Both the position numbers and the translations under genes were made by a program. Below are positions 51,834 through 59,408 of a stretch of 64,000 nucleotides of DNA, one piece after another (the first letter of the stretch is position 1; every line of letters starts with the position of its first letter). Source of the DNA: Nannocystis exedens. GTDB lineage: Bacteria > Myxococcota_A > Polyangia > Nannocystales > Nannocystaceae. The notes beneath the pieces are model-generated. The model saw nothing but the letters and a program-made list of their open reading frames with translations, searched no databases and had not been told where the DNA came from. The stretch is taken from positions 10,316,001-10,380,000 of the forward strand of contig NZ_NETK01000001.1 in NCBI RefSeq assembly GCF_002343915.1. The letters are read 5' to 3'.

Positions 51834-54290
51834 CGCCCCGGCGGCGTGGGTGGCCAGCCAGGCGGCGATCTCGCGCTGGCGTCGGGCGTTGCGCGTGACG
51901 ATCGCGTCGCGCTCGGCCTGGCGGGCGAGGGTGAGGGCGCGCTCGCGCTGGCTCGGCTCGTGGTCCCACAGCGCGCGGGCGAGGGCGAAGTGGGTGACGG
52001 CGCGGATGATCGGCTGCTGCGAGCGCTCGGCGAGGTCGCGGGCGCGCTCGAGGTCGGCGAGGGCGCGGGTGACCGCGCCGCGGCCGAGGTGCAGCGCGCC
52101 GGTGGCGGCGAAGTACTCGGCGAAGTCGAGGCGGTCGTTGCCGAAGGCGGCGATGATCTGCGGCAGCGCCGGCTCGATCAGCCTGCCGGCCTCGTCGAGG
52201 TGGCCGAGCTCGAGGTGCGCGAGCCCGAGGTTGGCCCGGGCGACGCACGTGAAGGGGTGCCGCGCGCCGAGGTAGCGGTCGAGGGTGACGCTGGCCTCGT
52301 GCAGGACCGCGCTCGCCTCCTCGACGCGGCCGCTGACGCGCATGGCCTCGCCGAGGCCGATCTGGGTGATCCCGAGCGGCAGCAGGTTGTCGGGCTCGGT
52401 GCGCCGGCGCAGCTCGATGCCGCGGCGGTACAGGGCCTCGGCCTCGCCGAGGCGGCCCTCGGCCGCGCGCGAGTTGGCGAGGTTGTTGAGCAGCTCGGCC
52501 TCGACGCCGACCTCGGGCGGGTGGCGGGCGATCAGGGCGCCGGCGATCGCGGCGGCTCGCTCGGCGGCGGCGTAGTCGTGGAGGCCGTAGCCCTGCACGT
52601 GGACGTCGGTGACGAGGGCGCGCAGCTCGATGGCGTCGTGGCCGGCGCGGATGCTGGTGAGGTAGGCGTCCCACAGCGAGGTGGCGGCCTGGTCGAGCTC
52701 GCCGGTCTCGCTGTGGATCCGTCCGTGCCAGAACAGCGCCTCGGCGAGGGTGGGGGCGTAGCCGGCGGCCTCGGCGGCTTGAATGGTGCGCTCGACGAGG
52801 GCGACGGCGCGATCGATCTGGCCGGCGAGGAACAGGGCCTCGACCTGGGCCAGGTCGCGCTGCAAGAGCTGCACGCGGGCGGCCACGGCCGGATCGGAAG
52901 GCAGGCCGAGGCGGCGCTGCTCGTCCATCAGGGCCGCCGGGTCGCCGCACGAGGCGGCCGAGCGCAGCCCGGCGACCGCCTGGGCGGCGTTCATGACGGT
53001 GCTGCGGTCGCCCTCGGCGAGGACGTCGACCAGCGCGTCGAGCTCGGCCTTGCGCCGCTGCAGGCAGTGCATCTGCAGGTCGAGCGCGGCGCTCGAGCGC
53101 TCGCCGGCGCGGTGGGCCTCGCAGGTGCGCACGTGCACGTCGGTCCACGCGGCGGCGTGGGCGTCGAGGGCCTGACGCGTGCGCGCGGCGGTGTCGGCTG
53201 CGAAGTCGAGGCCGGTCGCCAGCATGGCGCGCTCGACGGTGGCGCTGCGGGCCTCGTCCCACACGCCGACGAGGTGCTCGGCGGCGTCGCGGCAGGTGCC
53301 GCCGGTGCCGGCCTGGACGAAGGCGAACGAGGCGGCGGCGATGCCGACGAGGGCGAGGGCCCAGCGCACGCGCTTGCGGCCGCGCTCGGGCGCCGGGGCC
53401 AGCTCGGCCAGGAGGTCGTGCATGGTCGGAAAGCGCTGGTTCGGATCGCTCTCGAGCCCGCGCAGCACGGCTCGCTGGATCCGCACCGGCACGGGCGTGC
53501 GCGCGGGGATCGGGGCGCGCTCGCCGAGCAGGACGTTGCGGCTGACCTCCTCGATCGTGCTGCCGGGGAACGGGCGGTAGCCGAACAGCGCCTCGAACAG
53601 CGCGGTGCAGAAGCCGAACTGATCGGTGCGGCCGTCGCTCGGCTCGCGCAGGAACTGTTCGGGCGCCATGTAGGCCGGGGTGCCGATCAGCGAGCCGGCG
53701 GCGGTCATGCGCAGCACCGCGCGGCCCGACTGCGACAGCGCGGGGGCGGCGTCGCCTTCGCCGCCGAGGCCGACCGGGAGGGCGAGGCCGAAGTCCATGA
53801 CGCGGACGCGGCCGTCGCTGTCGATCATGAAGTTGTCGGGCTTGACGTCGCGGTGGATGATGCCGGCGCCGTGGGCCGCGGCCAGGCCGCGCCCGGCCTG
53901 GACGAACACCTCGACGATCTCGGACCACGAGCGCGGCCTCTCCTCGAGCCACTCGGTGAGGGTGCGGCCGTGGACGAACTCGAGGGCGATGAAGATCTGG
54001 CTCTGCCACTCGCCGACGTCGTGCACCTGGATGACGTTGGGGTGCGACAGCTGGGCCAGCGCCTGGGCCTCGCGCAGCAGGCGGGCGCGGCCGGGGACGT
54101 CGCCGCTGAGCTTGCGGCGGACCAGCTTGACGGCGACGCGGCGGTCGAGGATCTCGTCGTAGGCGCTGTAGACGACGCCCATCGCGCCCTCGCCGATGCG
54201 GCTGAGGACGACGTAGCGGCCGAAGCGGAGGGCGTTCGCGTCCGGCTCGCCAGGGCCGGCCCCGCCGCCGGTGACCGCTTCGGTGACCAT
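51831..54290 (-). CDS. Ser/Thr protein kinase with TPR domain
   Basis: 819 residues. Kinase domain: IGEGAMGVVYSAYD, VAVKLV, HRDVKPDN, VMDFGLAL and GTPAYMAPEQFLREPSDGRTDQFGFC. A membrane segment near 305-325 (RWALALVGIAAASFAFVQAG) is followed by helical and TPR-like repeats (NNLANSRAAEGRLGEAEALYRRG). The layout and sequence are close to the kinase at 48568, suggesting paralogues facing each other across a 14-bp array. Ligand or substrate is unknown. The last residues are encoded next to repeat units. Confidence 0.92.
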   Translation of the reverse strand: MVTEAVTGGGAGPGEPDANALRFGRYVVLSRIGEGAMGVVYSAYDEILDRRVAVKLVRRKLSGDVPGRARLLREAQALAQLSHPNVIQVHDVGEWQSQIFIALEFVHGRTLTEWLEERPRSWSEIVEVFVQAGRGLAAAHGAGIIHRDVKPDNFMIDSDGRVRVMDFGLALPVGLGGEGDAAPALSQSGRAVLRMTAAGSLIGTPAYMAPEQFLREPSDGRTDQFGFCTALFEALFGYRPFPGSTIEEVSRNVLLGERAPIPARTPVPVRIQRAVLRGLESDPNQRFPTMHDLLAELAPAPERGRKRVRWALALVGIAAASFAFVQAGTGGTCRDAAEHLVGVWDEARSATVERAMLATGLDFAADTAARTRQALDAHAAAWTDVHVRTCEAHRAGERSSAALDLQMHCLQRRKAELDALVDVLAEGDRSTVMNAAQAVAGLRSAASCGDPAALMDEQRRLGLPSDPAVAARVQLLQRDLAQVEALFLAGQIDRAVALVERTIQAAEAAGYAPTLAEALFWHGRIHSETGELDQAATSLWDAYLTSIRAGHDAIELRALVTDVHVQGYGLHDYAAAERAAAIAGALIARHPPEVGVEAELLNNLANSRAAEGRLGEAEALYRRGIELRRRTEPDNLLPLGITQIGLGEAMRVSGRVEEASAVLHEASVTLDRYLGARHPFTCVARANLGLAHLELGHLDEAGRLIEPALPQIIAAFGNDRLDFAEYFAATGALHLGRGAVTRALADLERARDLAERSQQPIIRAVTHFALARALWDHEPSQRERALTLARQAERDAIVTRNARRQREIAAWLATHAAGA

Positions 54291-54428
54291 AAACGGCGGC
54301 AGCTTACCCGATGCCGGGCCTCGCCGGCGCGCCGGGCTCGTGCGTGTGCCAGGGCTCGTCGGGGCACGGCCAAGCTCACGCGGTCGAAGTCACGCGCCCG
54401 GCCATACGGGCGGCGCGCGCTGGCGCGC

Positions 54429-54498
54429 ACGGGTGGCTTCAAGGGCATGTCGCGGAGGACATGTTTGAATCACCCTGTCTGTTCGAGCATGTCCGCGA
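54429..54498. repeat. 14-bp palindromic repeat array, 4-5 units, at the rhomboid 3' end
   Basis: Units are 54443 (gggcatgtcgcgga), 54457 (ggacatgtttgaat), 54471 (caccctgtctgttc) and 54485 (gagcatgtccgcga), with a weak one at 54429. The rhomboid stop is at 54470-54472, and its last eight residues (ADMLEQTG) are encoded in the array. Confidence 0.9.
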
Positions 54499-56089
54499 AG
54501 CCACGCGAACGCCGCGGCAGGAACAGCGCCCCGAGGACCGCGCCGGCGGCGATCCCGGCGGCGTGGGCGGTGCCGCTGACCTCGGGGGTGACGCTGTCGA
54601 ACACGACCTGGAGGCCGAACAGGATGGCGAGCGCGACCAGCTCGGCGCGGCCGATCCGGGTGCTCCGGAGGTCGCGCCGCAGCAGCAGGGCGGCGATCAC
54701 GGCCCCGCCCAGCGCCATGATCGCCCCGGAGGCGCCGATCAGCAGCAAGGGGCTGGCCGGGTCGCGCAGGAAGACCACGGCGAGGCCGCTCAGCGCGGCG
54801 CTGAGGACGTAGATCGCGGCCAGGCGGGCCCGACCGTAGAGCGCCTCGACGAAGGTGCCGAAGCGCCACAGCATCAGGACGTTGAGGGTGAGGTGCAGGC
54901 CGCCGACGTGCAGGAGGGTGAGGGTGCCCAGCCGCCAGGCCTCGGACGGGCCGAAGTCGCCGGTAAAGAGGGCGCCCCAGGCGTAGGCGTGGTCGGGGTC
55001 GTAAGGATCGCCGGCGGCGGCGAAGACGGCGTAGAAGCCGACGAGGACGGCCATCCACGCCCAGGTCAGGCGCGGGCGCACGGCGTGGCGGCCGAGGAAG
55101 GTCGAGACGGCGCGCAGGGCCGGGGCGCCGCGGCGCAGGGCGGCCAGGCGATGGTCGAGCGCGGGCGTGCGGGTGGTCGCGGGCCGCGGCGGTCGGCGCA
55201 CGATCATGGCGTCGAGCGAGACGAGGGTGGAGCGGGCGATCCGGTGCTCGCCGTGGTGCTCGAGCGCGCGCGCGAGGGTGCGGCGGGCGGCGTCGGGCCT
55301 CCCGGCGCACCACTCGGCGAGGGCGATGCACAGCTCGCGATCGCCGCGCGCGAGGTACATGCCGAGGCCCTCGGCGAGGGCGCTGGTGCGCGCGACGTCG
55401 CCGGCGAGCGCGTGGGCCTGAATGATGAGGCGCGCGGCTCGCTCGGGCTGCTGGAAGGTGGGGTCGCCGGCGATCGCCCGCGCGAGGGCCTCGGCGAGGG
55501 CGTCGCCGTCCGGGTCGGTGCAGGCGACGGCCTGGACGTAGATCGAGCCCAGACCCTGGGCGAACAGGCCGGCCCGCTCCTCGGGATCGGCGAAGGCGGC
55601 CCGCACGGCGTCGACGTCGCGGCGGTTGTGCAGGAGGACGATGTCGAAGGCGCGCCGCACCTGCGGCAGGCCGTGCGAGACGCGATCGAGCTCGGCGTCC
55701 GGGACTTCGTCGCCGGCCCGCAAGGCGAGGATGATCGGCAGGGCAGCCAGCTCGTCGCGCACGGCCCGGGTGGGGTGGATCCGCGCGAGCAACCAGGCGA
55801 GCCGCCGCGCTCGCTCCTCGTCGCCGGCGCCGATCGCCCGGTGCAGCCGCGTCTGCAGCGAGACGGGGGCGATGACGAGGAGGAGGTAGAGGCCGAAGGC
55901 GACGAAGCCGGGGCTGCTCGGCGCGAGCCGCCAAGCGAGCGCAGCGGCGAGGACGATGAAGGCGACGATCGCCCAGCCGGTGCGCGCGTCAGGCAGGCCG
56001 AGCCGGCGCAAGTAGAGGGCGTAGCCGAACAGGCCGATCGCGGTGACGACCAGCAGCGGGAGGGCGAGGGCGTCGATCGGCACGCGCAC
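54470..56089 (-). CDS. rhomboid family intramembrane protease with helical insert
   Basis: 539 residues from the GTG at 56089. Two or three N-terminal membrane segments are followed by a soluble helical region (about 80-330) resembling TPR or HEAT-like repeats. The rhomboid core then has WRLGTLTLLHVGGLHLTLNVLMLWRFG (HxxxN), GASGAIMAL with the catalytic Ser near 454 and GTAHAAG with His near 506. It cleaves membrane segments of unknown substrates. The large region before the core is unusual. Divergent from the MtfA-like gene by 160 bp. Confidence 0.85.
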   Translation of the reverse strand: MRVPIDALALPLLVVTAIGLFGYALYLRRLGLPDARTGWAIVAFIVLAAALAWRLAPSSPGFVAFGLYLLLVIAPVSLQTRLHRAIGAGDEERARRLAWLLARIHPTRAVRDELAALPIILALRAGDEVPDAELDRVSHGLPQVRRAFDIVLLHNRRDVDAVRAAFADPEERAGLFAQGLGSIYVQAVACTDPDGDALAEALARAIAGDPTFQQPERAARLIIQAHALAGDVARTSALAEGLGMYLARGDRELCIALAEWCAGRPDAARRTLARALEHHGEHRIARSTLVSLDAMIVRRPPRPATTRTPALDHRLAALRRGAPALRAVSTFLGRHAVRPRLTWAWMAVLVGFYAVFAAAGDPYDPDHAYAWGALFTGDFGPSEAWRLGTLTLLHVGGLHLTLNVLMLWRFGTFVEALYGRARLAAIYVLSAALSGLAVVFLRDPASPLLLIGASGAIMALGGAVIAALLLRRDLRSTRIGRAELVALAILFGLQVVFDSVTPEVSGTAHAAGIAAGAVLGALFLPRRSRGFADMLEQTG

Positions 56090-56249
56090 CGGCAGGGTAG
56101 CCGAGGCAGGCGTGCGCGGGTAGGCGCGCGCGCCGGTGACGAGCGAGGCCGGCCGGCGGAGGTCAGCGAGTTCGGCGCAGACGCGGACGGCCGGGCGCCG
56201 CAGGACGGCGGGGTAGGCGAGCGCGGCGGGTCGCGGTAGATCGGTCGTC

Positions 56250-57134
56250 GTGCTGGCGCGGGCGGCAGTGCGGTTGCAGTCGGCGATCGCAGCGGCGATC
56301 GCGGTGGTGACGGCGGTGCTCGTGCTGGCGGTGGCGCCGTGGTGGATGGTGGTGTTGGGGCCGCTGGTCGGGCTCGGCTATCGCGCGGCGGCGCTGCGAC
56401 CGATCACGCGGCGCGAGCGGCTGGCGCTGGCGCCCGTGCCCGAGAGCTGGCGCTTGCTGTTGAGCAAGCGGGTGCCGTTCTACGGGCGGCTGACGCCGCC
56501 GGCGCAGAAGCGGTTCGAGGGCGACGTGGCGGTGTTCCTGGCCGAGCACCGGATCTACGGGCCGCAGGGCGCGGTGGTGCCGGAGGAGGTCAAGGTGATG
56601 ATCGGCGCCGGGGCGGCGATGCTGATCCACGGGCGACCCGACTGGGAGTGGCCGCACGTGCGCGACATCGTCGTCCACCCGACGCAGTGGAACGAGGACG
56701 GCGAGCCCGGCGACCACCACGGGATCGCGGGCCAGGTCCACCTGCAGGGGCCGGTGCTGTTCTCGCGCAAGCAGATCCGGTTCGGCTTCCGCAAGCCCGA
56801 CGGCGAGAACGTGGTGCTGCACGAGCTGGCCCACGTGCTCGACATGGCCGACGGCGCGGCCGACGGGGCGCCCGACCGCTTCGCGTGGACGGCGGTGCCC
56901 GGCTGGGAGGAGCTGGTCCGCAGCCGGCTGAAGGCGGTACGCCGAAAAAATGGCGGGCCGCTGCGCGCGTACGCCGGCACCAACTCGGCCGAGCTGTTCG
57001 CGGTGGCGGTCGAGGTGTTCTTCGAGCAGCCGCTGCGCCTGCGCAAGCAGGACCCGCAGCTGTACGAGGCGCTGGCGACGCTGTTCAACCTCGACCCGGA
57101 CACCGGGACGCTGCGCCGACCGCTGCCGGCGTGA
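56250..57134 (+). CDS. MtfA-like zinc peptidase (M90)
   Basis: 294 residues from the GTG at 56250. Two hydrophobic segments at the N-terminus (AIAVVTAVLVLAVAPWWMVVLGPLVGLGY) are followed by the peptidase domain. VVLHELAHVLDMADG near residue 190 is the HExxH-containing site, and NSAELFAVAVEVFFEQP carries the conserved acidic residue of M90 proteins. In E. coli MtfA binds the repressor Mlc and has weak aminopeptidase activity. Membrane anchoring here differs from the soluble E. coli protein. Substrate is unknown. Confidence 0.85.
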   Translation: MLARAAVRLQSAIAAAIAVVTAVLVLAVAPWWMVVLGPLVGLGYRAAALRPITRRERLALAPVPESWRLLLSKRVPFYGRLTPPAQKRFEGDVAVFLAEHRIYGPQGAVVPEEVKVMIGAGAAMLIHGRPDWEWPHVRDIVVHPTQWNEDGEPGDHHGIAGQVHLQGPVLFSRKQIRFGFRKPDGENVVLHELAHVLDMADGAADGAPDRFAWTAVPGWEELVRSRLKAVRRKNGGPLRAYAGTNSAELFAVAVEVFFEQPLRLRKQDPQLYEALATLFNLDPDTGTLRRPLPA

Positions 57135-57167
57135 GGCTGGTCTTCGCCGTCCGTGTCGGGAGATCCG

Positions 57168-57212
57168 TCGGGACATGTTTTAAAAAACATGTCCCGATGG
57201 ACATGTCTTTCA
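57168..57212. repeat. 14-bp palindromic repeat array, 3 units, with compensated hairpin
   Basis: Units are 57171 (ggacatgttttaaa), 57185 (aaacatgtcccgat) and 57199 (ggacatgtctttca). Bases 57168-57180 and 57185-57197 are a perfect 13-bp inverted pair with a TAAA loop, in which non-core bases (gttt/aaac) match. It lies between convergent genes, and the minus-strand stop is exactly 57210-57212. Confidence 0.92.
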
Positions 57213-57560
57213 GAGCGGCGAGGCCGACAGCACGCGCACGGTGCAGACGGCGCCGGGGGTGGCGACCTCGACGCCGAGCGGGCGGGGCTTGCCGTCCTCC
57301 ATCGCGGCGAGGCGGACGGCGACGGTGGTGCGGTGGACGGTGGCCGGGGCGGCGAAGCCGATCACGTGCTGCTGGCCCTTCTCGGTGCTGTCGATGCCGT
57401 GGAGGATCGCGCGGGCGTCGGGCTGCTGCGGGTCGCGGGTCAGCTCGACCGCGAGGACGACCACGAAGCTCCGCGGCGAGGCATTGACGAACACGGGGCC
57501 CTCGACCGGGTGGTTGGGGTCGAGCGAGGGGTTGGAGAACACGACGTCGTACGCGCTCAT
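57210..57560 (-). CDS. small protein of unknown function
   Basis: 116 residues. The pattern is beta-rich (SFVVVLAVELTRD, HVIGFAAPATVHRTTVAVRLAAMEDG, CTVRVLSAS), with no recognised family. The ATG overlaps the stop of the CbiX-like gene, so it is the third gene of a serA-led operon. The stop codon is the end of a 14-bp unit. Confidence 0.65.
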   Translation of the reverse strand: MSAYDVVFSNPSLDPNHPVEGPVFVNASPRSFVVVLAVELTRDPQQPDARAILHGIDSTEKGQQHVIGFAAPATVHRTTVAVRLAAMEDGKPRPLGVEVATPGAVCTVRVLSASPL

Positions 57561-57958
57561 GCCGGGGAGGATAGCGCCACTCGCCGCAGCGCTGCCGCGG
57601 CGAGGGCGTCGAGCACGTCGGGGTCGGTGGCGAGCGCGTCGCCGGAGAGCGCGATCTCGAGGCTCGCGTGGTCGCGCTGGATCCGGGCGACCAGCTCCGG
57701 GACGTCGCGCTTCAAGTGGCGCCCGCCGCCGGACAGGAACACCGGCACGACGACGACGCGGCGCACGCCGCTCTCGCCGAGCCGCGCGATCACGTCGCCG
57801 AGCGCGGGGCCGTGCTCGAGCGTGGCGATCGCGACCGTCAGCGCCGGAGCGAGGACGCGCAGGCGCGCGGCGATCTGCTCGACCGGCCTCAGCCAGTCGG
57901 GATCGGGGCTGCCGTGGGCGAGGAGCGCCAGCGCCTGCGCGGGGGCCGAGGCGCTCAT
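57557..57958 (-). CDS. CbiX/SirB-like chelatase family protein
   Basis: 133 residues, one domain. ALLAHGSPDPDW (His), VVVVPVFLSGGGRHLKRDVPELV (His) and SGDALATDPDVLDAL match the short CbiX-type proteins, which insert Co or Ni/Fe into sirohydrochlorin-like tetrapyrroles in archaea. In bacteria single-domain members of unclear metal use are common. Overlaps with both serA (ATGA) and the downstream gene indicate one operon. Confidence 0.8.
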   Translation of the reverse strand: MSASAPAQALALLAHGSPDPDWLRPVEQIAARLRVLAPALTVAIATLEHGPALGDVIARLGESGVRRVVVVPVFLSGGGRHLKRDVPELVARIQRDHASLEIALSGDALATDPDVLDALAAAALRRVALSSPA

Positions 57959-59160
57959 GTCCGGGCGGCGCGCAGCTCGACGGCGAGGATGGCCTCGTGA
58001 TCGCGGAGCCGCTGCAGGCACTCGTCGCTCGGCGCCTGCTCGAAGGTGATGGTGGCGCAGGCCGCCTCGCCGCCGGCGAAGATGGTGTTGCTCATGCCCT
58101 GGACGTTGACCCGCTCCTCCCGCAGGGCCATGAGGATGCCGGCGAGCACGCCGACGCGGTCGAGGTGGCGGACGACCAGGCTGTAGCGAGCGACGCGCTC
58201 GTTGAGGTTGACGGCGTGGTGGACGATGCCGCGGGCGACGAAGCTCTCGATGATCCGCACCACCTCGTCGCTGATCGCCGACTCGGCCTGCTCGGTGGAG
58301 GCGCCGATGTGCGGGGTGGCGTAGATGTCGCCGACGTCGCCGGCGATGTTCTTGAAGTCGGCCTGGCCGCCGGCCGGCTCGCCCTCGAAGACGTCGAGGC
58401 CGGCGCGCAGCCGACCGGACCGCACGGCCTCGGCGAGGGCCTTGTCGTCGACGACGCCGCCGCGCGAGGTGTGGATCAGGGTGGCGCCCGGCCGCATGCG
58501 CGCGATCTGGTCGGCGCCGATCAGGTGGTGGTTGGCCTTGGAGTAGGGGACGTGGACGCTGACGATGTCGCTGGCGTCGAGGAGGGCGCCGAGGTCGGCG
58601 ACCTGGACCACACCGTGCGCCTCGAGCAGCTCGGGCGCGATCGGGTGATGGGCGCAGGTGAGGAGCTTGAGGCCGAAGGCGCGGGCGCGCACGGCGACCT
58701 CGCGGGCGATCATGCCGAAGCCGACGAGGCCGAGGGTCTGACCCTTGAGGCCGCGCGCCTTGCCGTACTTGCTCTTGTTCCAGGTGCCGTGGCGCAGCTC
58801 GAGGGTGGCGTCGACGATCCGCCGGTCGAGCGCGAGGATCAGGCCCATGGTCAGCTCGGCCACGGCGATCGCGTTCTTGCCGGGACAGTTGGCGACGAAG
58901 ATCCCGCGCCGGCTGGCGGCCGCGGTGTCGATCGTGTTGGTGCCGGCTCCGGCACGCACGACCAGCGACAGCGGCGGCGAGGCGGCAAGGGCGGTCTCGC
59001 TGACGACCGTCGAGCGGACGACCAAAATGTCGGCCTTCGTCTCGGCCAGCGCGGCCGGCAGCTGCTCGGCGGAGAGCTCCGGCCGGTACACGACCTCGCC
59101 GAGGCGACCCAAGACTTCACGACCACTCGCAGGAAACTTGTCGGCGATCAGCACCAGCAT
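57955..59160 (-). CDS. serA: D-3-phosphoglycerate dehydrogenase
   Basis: 401 residues from the ATG at 59160. AGAGTNTIDTAAASRRGIFVANCPGKNAIAVAELTMGLIL, LGLVGFGMIAREVAVRARAFG (NAD fold), LIHTSRGGVVDDKALAEAV, AGLDVFEGEP and TPHIGASTEQAE are typical. A C-terminal ACT-like domain (YSLVVRHLDRVGVLAGILMALREERVNVQGMSN) suggests serine feedback. It oxidises 3-phosphoglycerate in serine synthesis. Upstream is an AT-rich tract (59240-59300) that should carry the promoter. Confidence 0.93.
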   Translation of the reverse strand: MLVLIADKFPASGREVLGRLGEVVYRPELSAEQLPAALAETKADILVVRSTVVSETALAASPPLSLVVRAGAGTNTIDTAAASRRGIFVANCPGKNAIAVAELTMGLILALDRRIVDATLELRHGTWNKSKYGKARGLKGQTLGLVGFGMIAREVAVRARAFGLKLLTCAHHPIAPELLEAHGVVQVADLGALLDASDIVSVHVPYSKANHHLIGADQIARMRPGATLIHTSRGGVVDDKALAEAVRSGRLRAGLDVFEGEPAGGQADFKNIAGDVGDIYATPHIGASTEQAESAISDEVVRIIESFVARGIVHHAVNLNERVARYSLVVRHLDRVGVLAGILMALREERVNVQGMSNTIFAGGEAACATITFEQAPSDECLQRLRDHEAILAVELRAART

Positions 59161-59408
59161 GGCGGCGATCCATACCACGCCCGGCGCGCGCTCCGTCGCG
59201 AACTCGCGCGCGCGTGCGGGTCGAGAGCGAGGCTCCTGGTGAGTGGAATTTTTCGAGAAGTTGAAGTCTCTTGAGCGAAAAAAGGTGAAGTAAAAGGAGA
59301 GGTCGAGTCGAGGCGGTCGGCGGGGGTCCGCGAGCTGTCGCGGTGGCGGCGCGAACGCGGTGGTGCGAGAGACTGGCGGTGGTTGCGAGATCTCGCTATG
59401 GGTCGCCG

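Noticed and set aside
57171..57212. Similarity of RRRCATGYYY to the animal p53 response element
   Set aside because: The decamer match is striking, but the protein does not exist in bacteria. Coincidence of palindromic form.
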